From assembly GCA_963853835.1 (NCBI GenBank), contig OY970822.1:48386404-48450403 (forward strand): a stretch of DNA of 64,000 nucleotides, read 5' to 3'. Source of the stretch: Calendula officinalis (Eukaryota; Streptophyta; Magnoliopsida; Asterales; Asteraceae). The position numbers and the translations under genes were made by a program. Position 1 is the stretch's first letter. Each line of letters opens with the position of its first letter. The notes under the pieces were generated by a model, which did not search any database, had not been told where the DNA came from, and was given only the letters and a program-made list of their open reading frames with translations. Below are positions 22,685 to 35,635 of this stretch, one piece after another.

Positions 22685-25398
22685 TGTAACGTCCTGAAAT
22701 TTAAATAATTAAATAACATTAATTTAATCGTCATATTTAAATAATTAGTAAATTAATTATAATGAAGTAAACGGTTCGTTTTTTTATCAGGCGTTGTAGA
22801 TTTAATAATGCATTAAATACGTTTTTATCTTATTTAAAAATTTATCTTATATTAATTCGACGCTTTCAATTAATAGGTTAAGGCAGTTCATATTATTTTG
22901 ATGACATGTAGTTAAACGTATTGTTTTACTTATAATTAAAGTTATATTATTAAAAGTTAGTTAGTCACATGAGCGTCTCAGGCTTTGAACCGGTTTAAAA
23001 ATTTAAGTGTCGGGTTACTTTATTAAACTATTATAAGAGTTATCGGGTCTCGCTGAATAGGTCCAAAGGGGAAAGCCCTTAGGGCTTGAAATGTTTTTTA
23101 TCTAGCAACTAGGGAAACCTACTTTTCTTTGCCCTTTTCATTACGGCGCCGTGTATTTTCTGGAGGCATCGACAACGAAGGAAAAAGAATATAAAGGAGC
23201 AGAGAAAAATCAAACAATGAGATTTTCCTTGGAGGCATCGGACCGACACCAGCATGCAATTCCATTTTATATATTTTAATTTCTGCTTTGGATGGCATGC
23301 GGCTGACATCACCCCCAACATATTTTATTTTGCTGGCCCCTCTTCTTCTCTGCCGACACTTGATTTTCCAGCCATAATATCGAGGATATCGATCAGGTAA
23401 GAGTTTGGTAGTTGGTATCGTAATTTTCTAATGTTTGGCAGATTTTTCTTAACAACTTCGTAGGGTATTTTGAAGGTCATAGAGTCGGTTTTAGGTGAGG
23501 GTCGTCTCATAGAGATTTGTAGCCCTCTGAGTTATCTTTCCGAATTGACCGAGCACTCGTTAAACAGGTTAACGGTTTGGGAATTACGGTCGAAACAGTA
23601 AGCTGCCGCAGTGATTTTATGTGCTATTGTTACCCTCGTTTATAAACCGTTTTTGTTTCTGTTTTTAATCTAGTGATCCCGTGACTAACCTGTTTTATCT
23701 AATAAGGGTTTAAGGGCTACGGGTTTTGATAATTTGATACGGAACGCGAGTTAGGGATCGGTTTAGTTCTGAAGTTAGTTTTTGTTGTCTCGTTTTCTAA
23801 TCGCTTTGTTGTTTACAATTGGTTTAGATTATTTTAGAATCGTTTATTGTTTGAGACCCGGGTTGGAATTAGTGAAACAAGCAGCTAAGGTCGAGACTTG
23901 GTTTGCCTCGGTGGGTTGGGTTCGTTGGGTTTAATCGTTTTAAATAAAAAAATTAATCGGGTTTTCCGTAACGGTCCGGGTTGGCTAAATCAAGTTTATA
24001 CATCAAACGTTTTCTAGCAGATTTTGCCCCTCTGTTCACAGCTATTATAGACTGGTTTAAACTAAGCGTTTGGATTTTTGGCCTGCGCTGAGACCTAGAT
24101 TTCTGAGTTAGCTTTCCAATGCCGTAAACCTCTCGTCAATCCGAATTACGGTTTAAAAGTTATAGTCGATTTAGTATGCTGCTGTTAGGAAATTGACCTG
24201 TGCAGTATGTCTGTCTTGCATCACTGTTTTGAGACACTTAGGGTCTGTTTTGGCCAGTGATCGTCTCACAGTAAATTGTAGTTCTGATTGTCTTCTAACC
24301 ATGGTAAAAAGATGGGGAAAATCTAATGAACCGTTTAGGAGTTATGGCAGTTTCCGTGAGACTGACGGGTGCTGCCAGTTTTCTGAAATAAGCCCTCGGG
24401 TAGGATTTTAATTCCGGGTTTCACTTTTTGGTTTAGGACCATCTAGGAGACGGCGTGCTGTCCTTCTGATTGTCGGGAACCCTTTGGAGCTTACGTTTCT
24501 CGAGGTGAGTATTCTCACCGTGTATTCAGTTTTAACGTTGTACATGCATGACTTATGTGTTACATTTCTTGCACCATAATTGTTATCTGAGCTTGAGCTG
24601 TTATCTGAGTTTGATCCGCTATCTGAGTTTGATTTGTTATCTGAGTTTGACATGCTATCTGAGTATCTGAGCAGCTGTTGATTTATTTTAATCTGAGACA
24701 TTGTGCCTGGGTAACCGAGCTCGGCACAGGGTCATTCTGTGCTACTACTTGCTAGGGCATCTGAGATAATTATGTTAAAGAGATAATAAAACATAATAAC
24801 ACACATATGAGTTTTTGGCTATATGCCTGGGATCACCTCCCGTCTGAGTTTTGGGATTATTCCCGTCTGAGTTTTGGGATTATTCCCGTCTGAGTTTTGG
24901 GATCACTCCCGTCTGAGTTTTTGGCTTATGCCTATCTGAGGTGTGAGGAGGGGCGAGGTTGATCTCTCGTCCCAAATCACACAAGCGCGCTATATAAATT
25001 AAAATATGAGTAATAAAATCTGAGAAATAAATCTGAGTAATTAATCGAGTAGTTTCTGACTAGGAGTACACCGATGTGCCCTCATGTGTTGTATGTTAGG
25101 ATTGTTTGCATTTTGAGATATTCACTCAGCTTCTCCAGCTGACCCCTATTTTCCCCCACATTGTTTCAGGTACCAGCAGAGGAAAGGAGAAGGTGGACGG
25201 TTGACCGCTGTATCTTTCATTACCGATGTGGACGGCATTTAATATTTTAAAAACGCTTAATTTTAACTATTTCCGCATTAAATATATTTTAAATGAAAAT
25301 ACTATTATTGGGATTTAATTATTCAAGTTATTGGGACCTTTTGATTATAATTTTGTTTTCAAAAATTTTAAAAATCTTGTAAATTTTAGGGTGTTACA
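22685..25398 (+). repeat. E2 5' LTR
   Basis: 2714 bp, TGTAACGTCC...GTGTTACA. TATATAAA at 24991-24998 is the likely promoter TATA box. Contains a TTATCTGAGTTTGA-type repeat cluster (24588-24670) and the 23-bp array at 24841-24915. Confidence 0.93.
24841..24915 (+). repeat. 23-bp minisatellite in the E2 5' LTR
   Basis: Units of GTCTGAGTTTTGGGATTATT plus CCC. The 3' LTR copy (31649-31746) has one more 23-bp unit, accounting exactly for the 2737 versus 2714 bp lengths. Confidence 0.85.
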
Positions 25399-25401
25399 AG
25401 T

Positions 25402-25413
25402 TGGTATCAGAGC
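25402..25413 (+). other. E2 primer binding site (initiator tRNA-Met)
   Basis: TGGTATCAGAGC, three bases after the LTR, complementary to the 3' end of tRNA-iMet. It fixes the plus orientation. Confidence 0.9.
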
Positions 25414-28400
25414 TCTGACTTGAGGGATTTGGGTTCGCAAGGGGCGAATTCAAACTCAAGTTTGAGTATCGAGTTTTTCAAACGAGAAAAGAGTCAAATA
25501 TTTTTCTGAGAAAAAGTTTCCACATCGAACATACAGCATGTCACGTCGACCTCTCGCTTCCTACTGCCGGTAATATTTAAGAGTATTATTTAATTGAGAT
25601 TTTGCTATATTCTGAGTATAGACGAGTAGCATATTCTGAGAATTTCCGGTTTATATCCTGAGAGAATTACTTGTGATTGTATGGCTAAACATATATGTAT
25701 ATAGATATACTATTATGAGATTCCATAATTTTGTGAATAATTTAGAGCTTAATTTGAGCATAATTTCGATTTTAATTCTTAGAGTTCTATATTTATATAT
25801 ATGAAAAATATATACTGGAGAAAAGTGAAATTATAAATACTAATGAGAAAATAATAAAAGTTCAATTTAGAGGAACACCTAATAGAGTTGAGGTGAAATT
25901 TTATAAATTCTGAGAAATTCGAACCAAAAGTGTAATAAGGGGATATTAATTTATTATATAAGATCCATAAGCAGTGTAATGAGAAATGAGGAAATTATTA
26001 ACATTAAAGAGGAGTACTTAATATTCGTATTGGGAGCATATTAAAATCTTTCATATGGGAGAAAACACTTAATAGACTGAGTCAATTAAAACGAGTAAAT
26101 CAGAGATTGGTAAATCAAATTGATTGAGAATATTTTTAAGAAGATTTACCAAGTTGAGTAAAAGAAAGAATTATTAAGTCAATAAAATGAGAAATAATTA
26201 CATTTAGCTAACGAGAATTATTAGCATGATCTAAAAGAGAAGTTATCTAAATGAGCAATTTAAAATTTTCGTGAATACAACGAATCATGAGATATAATAG
26301 TAAGCAGATTCCATATTAAAGTCAGCAAGTTAGTATTTAATTAATAATCATTAAATTGAGATAAATGGGAAAAATATTTCGAGTAAGTAGGTTAAATTGC
26401 CGAGTGCAAAACTTAATGTGAATGACAAGTTAAGTGACTGATTAATGAGTTCACACTGATAGCTTAAGATAAACTATGTAAGTTTAATAGACTAATTAAT
26501 TGAGGAATTGCTGAGTCAAATTAATCAGATATTATTGAAGCTCATCTTAAAGAGTAATTATATAAGAGGATTAAGAGAAAGCTAACGTCATCAATTTGAT
26601 GATGATTTATTTAAAAACGAGTTAAAAGAGCGATAAATTGAATCAATTAATCGAGGAACGCAATAACTGAGAACTCTGATCAAAAAGATATTAATAGACA
26701 TGCTCACAAATTTCAATAAATTTAATATAACTGTGAAGAGGATATAAGTTATAATTATGAGGAATGATAAATGGCATATCCAAAGGAAAAGTTTAAAATG
26801 AGATTTGTATTGTGAAAATAACTAAGTGGAAATATTTCTATGAATCTGAGTTATCCGAGTATCGCGTACGAGACTAAATGTACGCATGATTTTCTGAGTA
26901 ATGGTTATGAGATTTTGAGTATGCACTGTTGAGTGCATATCTGTATTTATCAGTTATTGAAAATAAACTTCCTTTCTCCTGAGTGTGATTAAAATTCCTT
27001 TCTTCTGAGTGTGATTTGTTGGTGGGTTTATATGTGGGAAGTTGTAAACTTTGGGACTTACTCGTGACCAAACAGAAGTAGGTGTCGAAAGTAATAGAGG
27101 GCCCCTATTATCGTACACACCGAACTTTTGGTTGGTTATGGAGAGATTTTGAAGGGAACGATGGACCAATGCTTGTTATTGTGAATTTAGTATGTGTATC
27201 CTAATTGTTGTTGTGACTTCATACTTGCTTGTTTATTTTGGTAGACAATAATAGTTCCAAACTCGAGGACGAGTTTTTCTTCAAGTGGAGCTGAGTAGGG
27301 TAAAAAGGGAAATTTCAAATAATAATAATAAAATAATTATCATTGTGGATAATTTATAATTATTATGAGCATGATGCTTATACAGAGAGATTTTATGGAT
27401 GAGGATTTAAAAAGTATGAAATCTAGATACATATATTTGATTAGAAAATTTGTAAGAGTGACTGCCGAATAGAGCAAATTGATAAAAAATTAAATTAATT
27501 ATATAGTGGAACTATCAGGTTTATAAAATTGATAATCGGGATTAATGGTGGAATTAATAAACTATGATTTATCAGGTTGAGTGCAATTATGCAAAAGAGA
27601 AATTGTAAGTACCACAATAATGAGATAACGAGTAAAAATGAGGTCGTTAATTGATTTAGTAATGAAAGAATAAAGCGAGTTCAATTAGAAAATTTCGTTT
27701 GGATTGACTATTGAGTAATTTTGAATTTATAAGAAATTTATAGATCGAGTTAAGTGAACGAGTTATTAAAATGAGTTAAAAAGAGAAAAGTGGTAAAATA
27801 ATCGGGAAGTTCTAGCTAATATTTTTGGTATTAAAAAAATTTTTATTAATGAAAATTTTAGTAAGTATTAGATTGAGTTAAAGAGAATGATCAAACGAAA
27901 TAATTGGATTGAGTAATATATTCTATTTAAAGTTATCAAATAACATACTTTATTATTATTAAATTATTATTGAATTAAGAATAGTTATTAAATCAAGTAA
28001 AATGATGAATATAATAAGTGGATTAAACAATAAGATTTTACTAAATTAACGAGATTTTCTGAAAGATGAGGAAGTAGTAAATTAATGTATTGATTAGTAA
28101 GAGAACATTAAAATAAGAATATGAAATTTAATTGGAATTTTTAATGAGTAACAGGAATTTGATGAGTAGATATATGGTATAAATCATCAAGAGACGTTTT
28201 AAATTGTGTAAAATCAGTGAAACAAACTATTAAGGATCGTTAAACTAAATGAATGAGAGGATATCGAATAAAATATTATCGGGAAACCACTAAATGTAGT
28301 AGAATGAGAACCTATTAAAGAGAATTAAATGACAAGCTTGTTATTTTGAGCTAATTAGATGGTTATCAGAATGAGTAATATGCAAACCTAATAGAGTAAG

Positions 28401-29492
28401 GTAACGATAAATTGTTAAAGAAGAGTTATTTTGAGAACTAATAACACAGGTTGAGAAAGAATTCATCAGTCCAAGTATTAAAAGCTAGTAAATTGGAACA
28501 CACGAGGAGTCATAGGAATGAGTAAATGTGATTTATATCTAATGTTGTTACTAATAAATATTATTACTTTTTGGGTTTGCTCCTGAGTTAAGATTCCTGA
28601 TTTTGCTTTTGAGATATATTTCCGAGTTTATTTCCGAGTCATATTTCTGAGTTATATTCCTAAGGAATGTTTTTGAGGATATTTCTGAGTTAGACTTATG
28701 AGTTATATCTTTGGTTTATATTTCTGAGTTATTTACATGAGTATATGTGAATTCTCTGTGATATGTATATTCCTTGTGAATAATTTGCCAGTTTTTATAT
28801 TAGTTGATAGAGGTGTAAACCACTAAATTGTTTTTATACCTTAAGCAAACTATTGTCCCATAGGGTAGAGGACCCTTCTGAGCGATTCTGATAGAGAATT
28901 GCCAAAATGAGATTTTACCTGTTCTAGAATGTTTAATGATCATTTGATTGAACCGTGTGGGGAGAAATTCCCCATAATCTTTATCCTTAACGTCATTAGA
29001 GAGCCGTGTGTGGTAGTGACTATGGATTGGATGAGCGAGTACCGCGACGGGATCATCTGACCTCATAAATAAATCTGTAACAAATTTTCAAGTGGAGTTG
29101 AATCGGAGATTCAACGATATATTAATCATTTGATGCTAGTACTGTGTTTGGCTGCGAGGGCAAGAATACATCTTCAGCAGGGTGGCGTGGTTTGTTTTGT
29201 GTATGTTTTCGACTTGTTACCGAGTGCGACGCCAGTGACCAAAGCCCTTATTGTCTTGCAACACCAAAGATTTTAGAGTTGTATGATCGAATACATGGGT
29301 TGCAAGAACATTAGTTCATCTAACCGAGTATTTCACCCTGAAGAGCTTCTTTTTATTCATAACTTTTTTCTTGTCTCCCCAGTCGAGGATGTGTGTCTTT
29401 GACGAGCTTGAGTCTAAGATGCGAGATCGCTACCCTGAGATTCTTCCAAGCGATGACTTCGGGGACGAAGTCTATTTCAAGTGGAGTTGAGT
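25414..29492 (+). other. E2 internal domain, non-coding, purine-rich
   Basis: No ORF with recognisable gag or pol. The plus strand is very rich in A and G and poor in C, with recurrent GAG/TGAG motifs. TTCAAGTGGAG(C/T)TGA occurs three times: about 27283-27295, 29088-29101 and just before the 3' LTR. This suggests that pieces of an ancestral 3' end were duplicated. Positions 28600-28740 carry degenerate TTTCTGAGTTATA repeats. Confidence 0.7.
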
Positions 29493-32229
29493 TGTAACGT
29501 CCTGAAATTTAAATAATTAAATAACATTAATTTAATCGTCATATTTAAATAATTAGTAAATTAATTATAATGAAGTAAACGGTTCGTTTTTTTATCAGGC
29601 GTTGTAGATTTAATAATGCATTAAATACGTTTTTATCTTATTTAAAAATTTATCTTATATTAATTCGACGCTTTCAATTAATAGGTTAAGGCAGTTCATA
29701 TTATTTTGATGACATGTAGTTAAACGTATTGTTTTACTTATAATTAAAGTTATATTATTAAAAGTTAGTTAGTCACATGAGCGTCTCAGGCTTTGAACCG
29801 GTTTAAAAATTTAAGTGTCGGGTTACTTTATTAAACTATTATAAGAGTTATCGGGTCTCGCTGAATAGGTCCAAAGGGGAAAGCCCTTAGGGCTTGAAAT
29901 GTTTTTTATCTAGCAACTAGGGAAACCTACTTTTCTTTGCCCTTTTCATTACGGCGCCGTGTATTTTCTGGAGGCATCGACAACGAAGGAAAAAGAATAT
30001 AAAGGAGCAGAGAAAAATCAAACAATGAGATTTTCGTTGGAGGCATCGGACCGACACCAGCATGCAATTCCATTTTATATATTTTAATTTCTGCTTTGGA
30101 TGGCATGTGGCTGACATCACCCCCAACATATTTTATTTTGCTGGCCCCTCTTCTTCTCTGCCGACACTTGATTTTCCAGCCATAATATCGAGGATATCGA
30201 TCAGGTAAGAGTTTGGTAGTTGGTATCGTAATTTTCTAATGTTTGGCAGATTTTTCTTAACAACTTCGTAGGGTATTTTGAAGGTCATAGAGTCGGTTTT
30301 AGGTGAGGGTCGTCTCATAGAGATTTGTAGCCCTCTGAGTTATCTTTCCGAATTGACCGAGCACTCGTTAAACAGGTTAACGGTTTGGGAATTACGGTCG
30401 AAACAGTAAGCTGCCGCAGTGATTTTATGTGCTATTGTTACCCTCGTTTATAAACCGTTTTTGTTTCTGTTTTTAATCTAGTGATCCCGTGACTAACCTG
30501 TTTTATCTAATAAGGGTTTAAGGGCTACGGGTTTTGATAATTTGATACGGAACGCGAGTTAGGGATCGGTTTAGTTCTGAAGTTAGTTTTTGTTGTCTCG
30601 TTTTCTAATCGCTTTGTTGTTTACAATTGGTTTAGATTATTTTAGAATCGTTTATTGTTTGAGACCCGGGTTGGAATTAGTGAAACAAGCAGCTAAGGTC
30701 GAGACTTGGTTTGCCTCGGTGGGTTGGGTTCGTTGGGTTTAATCGTTTTAAATAAAAAAATTAATCGGGTTTTCCGTAACGGTCCGGGTTGGCTAAATCA
30801 AGTTTATACATCAAACGTTTTCTAGCAGATTTTGCCCCTCTGTTCACAGCTATTATAGACTGGTTTAAACTAAGCGTTTGGATTTTTGGCCTGCGCTGGG
30901 ACCTAGATTTCTGAGTTAGCTTTCCAATGCCGTAAACCTCTCGTCAATCCGAATTACGGTTTAAAAGTTATAGTCGATTTAGTATGCTGCTGTTAGGAAA
31001 TTGACCTGTGCAGTATGTCTGTCTTGCATCACTGTTTTGAGACACTTAGGGTCTGTTTTGGCCAGTGACCGTCTCACAGTAAATTGTAGTTCTGATTGTC
31101 TTCTAACCATGGTAAAAAGATGGGGAAAATCTAATGAACCGTTTAGGAGTTATGGCAGTTTCCGTGAGACTGACGGGTGCTGCCAGTTTTCTGAAATAAG
31201 CCCTCGGGTAGGATTTTAATTCCGGGTTTCACTTTTTGGTTTAGGACCATCTAGGAGACGGCGTGCTGTCCTTCTGATTGTCGGGAACCCTTTGGAGCTT
31301 ACGTTTCTCGAGGTGAGTATTCTCACCGTGTATTCAGTTTTAACGTTGTACATGCATGACTTATGTGTTACATTTCTTGCACCATAATTGTTATCTGAGC
31401 TTGAGCTGTTATCTGAGTTTGATCCGCTATCTGAGTTTGATTTGTTATCTGAGTTTGACATGCTATCTGAGTATCTGAGCAGCTGTTGATTTATTTTAAT
31501 CTGAGACATTGTGCCTGGGTAACCGAGCTCGGCACAGGGTCATTCTGTGCTACTACTTGCTAGGGCATCTGAGATAATTATGTTAAAGAGATAATAAAAC
31601 ATAATAACACACATCTGAGTTTTTGGCTATATGCCTGGGATCACCTCCCGTCTGAGTTTTGGGATTATTCCCGTCTGAGTTTTGGGATTATTCCCGTCTG
31701 AGTTTTGGGATTATTCCCGTCTGAGTTTTGGGATCACTCCCGTCTGAGTTTTTGGCTTATGCCTATCTGAGGTGTGAGGAGGGGCGAGGTTGATCTCTCG
31801 TCCCAAATCACACAAGCGCGCTATATAAATTAAAATATGAGTAATAAAATCTGAGAAATAAATCTGAGTAATTAATCGAGTAGTTTCTGACTAGGAGTAC
31901 ACCGATGTGCCCTCATGTGTTGTATGTTAGGATTGTTTGCATTTTGAGATATTCACTCAGCTTCTCCAGCTGACCCCTATTTTCCCCCACATTGTTTCAG
32001 GTACCAGCAGAGGAAAGGAGAAGGTGGACGGTTGACCGCTGTATCTTTCATTACCGATGTGGACGGCATTTAATATTTTAAAAACGCTTAATTTTAACTA
32101 TTTCCGCATTAAATATATTTTAAATGAAAATACTATTATTGGGATTTAATTATTCAAGTTATTGGGACCTTTTGATTATAATTTTGTTTTCAAAAATTTT
32201 AAAAATCTTGTAAATTTTAGGGTGTTACA
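29493..32229 (+). repeat. E2 3' LTR
   Basis: 2737 bp, nearly identical to 22685-25398. TATA box at 31822-31829. The apparent duplicate ORFs in the two LTRs are mirror copies of non-coding sequence. Confidence 0.93.
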
Positions 32230-32392
32230 CCAGACTGCGCTTTTTCATCCTTATCTCAACCCGGTTTCGCCCATAACTTCCTCGTACGATGTCCAAATGA
32301 CACGAAACCAATTCCTACATTCTTTAAATGATTTATCCTTGTTTATCATATTTTTACATAATTTATTTAATACAAAATTTCGGGTCGTTACA

Positions 32393-34402
32393 ACTATCCA
32401 CCCCTTAAAAGGATTCCGTCCTCGGAATCACTCTAGGATTTCCAATCCTCAATTCACTTCCAGATTATGATCCAATAATACTTATGCATTTAATTGCCCA
32501 CTTGACTCCGTTATACCCCAAACGGGTCAAAAATCCAACTTGAGTTTCCAATACCCGAACGGGTCAAAATTTCACAATTTGACCTTAGTATTTCCCATCA
32601 TTTAACCAAACTCTTTATCCCCATTGGGATGATATGACCCAATCATTACTAATAACCATTTGACCAAAATGATAGTCAACCCCTCGCTTTGACCAAATTG
32701 TCAACCTTGTTCCATTTTTGACTTAAGCACAAAGTCAACAATATCTTGGAAATTTTCCTTATCCATTAGTGGTTCTATTAATCATCAATTCCTTAACCAT
32801 CAATCTTACATTCATGGTCCAACAACGATTATGCTCGATTTCTAAATTCCATTCGAAATACCCAATGGTCAAAGTCGCACCCCTTGAGTACCATTATTTC
32901 CATTAATCCATTAACCACTATCTTACATATGTAGAGGATACATTATGCCCTTATCCTTGACTAACCAAATTACACGAAAGTCAAGACCCAATTTTGACTA
33001 ATAGTCAACAATCCACTAGTTGACCAACCTTGACTCATGATTAAAGTCAAACTTACTTTGCAAAATTTCCATATTCTTTATTACTAAGGCATCACTTCCC
33101 AAACTTTTCATTCCCGATTTCATCTTTAAATTTCCTTTCTCAATTGTTCCCCCCTTTTTTTCCTCGATTTCGATTCCCACAATCGATTAACAATTTTCAT
33201 ATAAAGCAATACCAAATCTCTATTACTTTTTAACTTTCATCCAATTACTTATACCATTTATTTTCTCCTTCAAACATCCTTGTACCATATTTGAAATTCC
33301 CGATTACCGTCTCTAGCGCCTCAATCATATCCAATTGTGGCCTAACCACCCATTATACATCTTTCACCATTCATTGGCTACTAACCACTTCGCTTCCTAA
33401 AGCGTTCCTTTTTCATGAACCATTAACTTCTAGGTATCTCCTACACATACTTCTACTTAAACACGACCCGTGTTTTCAACCCAAGTTCTCACTTGCCCCA
33501 AAAAAAAAATCATAACGGTAATTAACCGTACGATTCTACATACGACCGATACTAACATCATATTCCTTTAATACCCATTTATACTTTAACTAACTTATCG
33601 AGATGATCGGAAAGCCTCCAATCCACCACGACTCCACACTGTCACAATGATCGGAAAGCCTCCAATCCAAAGTGATTCATACAAACATCATCTTTAGTCC
33701 ATCTTGCATACAATTCATGTATGCATCATTACACTTAGCATCATGCTATCATTTTATTTCTCAATTGACTTTCAATTTTATACAATATACCACACGGTAT
33801 ACACATAATCATTTCTAGTGCTTTCCACCAATCTACTCATTTATCAATCGTCCTTATTCGATTCATTCTATCATTACTAAAACTTCTTATTTATTTTTTT
33901 TTTATTTTTTCTTTCACCCGGTCATCTTGAGTCAACCAATTGACTTCGATCGGTACCCATACGTACACTATCATACTTTTTTAATAAACCTTTACCAAAA
34001 CAAATTATTCACTCTTGATGTCACACCCGACATCCACTACACAACCATTTGCCATGGCTATTTCCCAACACTCAATCAATCGTATTCAATAACTAAGGTT
34101 CCATTTTATACATACCTATTTTTTTGTACTTCACAATTTTTTTTTCCAACACTTCGTACTTCATTGTACTACCATTCTCATGATCCCACTTTCAATATTC
34201 TATGATAACATAATCCTTCCTATTCTTATTTCTCGCGACATACCGGTCGCCAAACCATTCGACTGTACACATAACAACCCGGGGAGATTATCTCCCAAAT
34301 TTAATTTTTCACATCATACATTCCATCAATAACTATTCTCACACGTAGATCACATAAGCACTATATTGTGCGACATGTAAGCAATTAAATTCTAATCATC
34401 TA
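32393..34402 (-). other. E1 non-coding region where pol should be
   Basis: Next to the LTR the minus strand has AAGGGGTGGATAG, a good polypurine tract (about 32405-32393). The remaining 2 kb is non-coding. 32500-33060 is dense in TTGAC/GTCAA, and a 23-bp direct repeat with core GATCGGAAAGCCTCCAATCC occurs at 33603-33625 and 33647-33669. No protease, RT, RNase H or integrase motif is found. Confidence 0.75.
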
Positions 34403-35269
34403 TCAAAACTTCATAAACGAATTACCTGAAGCGGCTCCATGAGTTCCCTTCACCCGATTCCTGTTGGCGGTTGTTGCTGACGTGTCGGTTCTCTTCCTCG
34501 GGCATGCACTACTAAAGTGTCCCACCTCGTGACAAGTGTAGCATTCCACTTCCTCGAGGTTCCTTACTTTGCAATCCTTTGCTCGGTGTCCTACTCGTCC
34601 ACACTTGAAGCATATAGCCGAATTTGCTTTACATTCCCCATGGTGATTCTTCCCACAACTTTGACAACTTCCAACACTACCATGTTTTGACGAACTCGGT
34701 TTGAACTTTTCTTTCTTCGTCGATCCTAAGCTACCATCGAGCTTCTTCTCTTCCCCTTTCGATGCCGATTCTTGTGCCTTTCGCCGAAAAACTCTCTCGA
34801 CACCTCGAGCGGTACAAATGGCCTCATCTAACGTGGCCGCTCGCTTGACTTCCAACTCAAACTCCGGTGGTACTCCATTTGCATAACGAACCACCTTCAT
34901 ACGTTCCGTCGGTTAAGACTTGATTACAAACGGAAGTAATCCCGTAAACTTTTTGGTGTACTCTTCCACCGACATATTACCCTTCTTGATGAACATGAAC
35001 TCTTCTTGCAACTCTTCTAGATCTCTCTCGGGAAAAAACTTTTCCTTCAACCTACTCGTGAACTCCTTCCACGACATCTTGTACACCTTCTTTCCCAAAG
35101 TCTCATACATGGTATCCCACCATGTCAACGCTTCATCCTTCAATTGTCGGGATGCATAAATGACCATGTCTTTCTTTAAACACTTGCTACTTTCTAGCAC
35201 TTGCTCGGTTTCCCGAATCCAACGCATCGTGACCTTCGGTTCCGAACTTCCATAATACACACCGGGGTT

Positions 35270-35607
35270 TGATACGGATCAGACCCGACAAGAAGACGAG
35301 CCCGACTCGATAACTAGTGGCTAGTGTCGATCGGGTATTTGAAAGTCATCCAACCAAGTCTAGTTTATCTTTAGATATTTAAATGTTTGTTTTCTTTTTC
35401 AAATTAGGATTACTTATTCTGTTAGGATTAGGACTTGTTTAACTATATATGTGCGTGTGATAATAAAGGTTGGATGTTAAGTGTTATTAAATAAAAAACG
35501 TTTCTGTTGAAACTCCAAGAACTCGTGTTCTTGTTCCTAGTGCTTCGGTTGGCCGAACACAACCCACAAGCTAGGGTATTAGCTTCCACTAATACGAATC
35601 CGTATCA
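35270..35607 (+). repeat. E3 5' LTR
   Basis: 338 bp, TGATACGG...CCGTATCA. ACTATATATG near 35442-35451 is TATA-like, and AATAAAGG at about 35462-35469 is a polyadenylation-type signal. Confidence 0.95.
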
Positions 35608-35609
35608 AG

Positions 35610-35620
35610 TGGTATCAGAG
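35610..35620 (+). other. E3 primer binding site (initiator tRNA-Met)
   Basis: TGGTATCAGAG, two bases after the LTR. Confidence 0.9.
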
Positions 35621-35635
35621 ACTCAGGTTCTCACG

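Larger units (their letters stand above)
22685..32229 (+). mobile_element. E2: non-coding LARD-type LTR element
   Basis: Target duplication CCAGA at 22680-22684 and 32230-32234. Long LTRs (2714 and 2737 bp), a PBS at 25402 and about 4.1 kb of internal DNA without coding capacity. The internal 3' end (TTCGGGGACGAAGTC, about 29459-29473) resembles the end of chromoviral elements. LTRs differ at about five bases plus one repeat unit, so it is among the youngest insertions in the window. It can only have moved with proteins supplied in trans. Confidence 0.88.
20638..32392 (-). repeat. E1 3' LTR, split by E2
   Basis: Parts 20638-22684 and 32235-32392 add up to 2205 bp, exactly the length of the intact LTR at 40860-43064. 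The break is E2 with its CCAGA duplication. Contains TTCGCG dyads at 22522-22675. Confidence 0.92.

Noticed and set aside
24841..24915. CRISPR-like repeat array
   Set aside because: Contiguous 23-bp units without unique spacers, inside a plant LTR; a minisatellite.
23109..31509. Four pairs of identical ORFs 6808 bp apart, apparently duplicated genes
   Set aside because: They lie in the two E2 LTRs; the offset equals the LTR-to-LTR distance and no domain is present.
35507..35635. Upstream start for the E3 polyprotein
   Set aside because: The frame is open but begins at TTG inside the LTR; the first ATG is at 35636, after the PBS.
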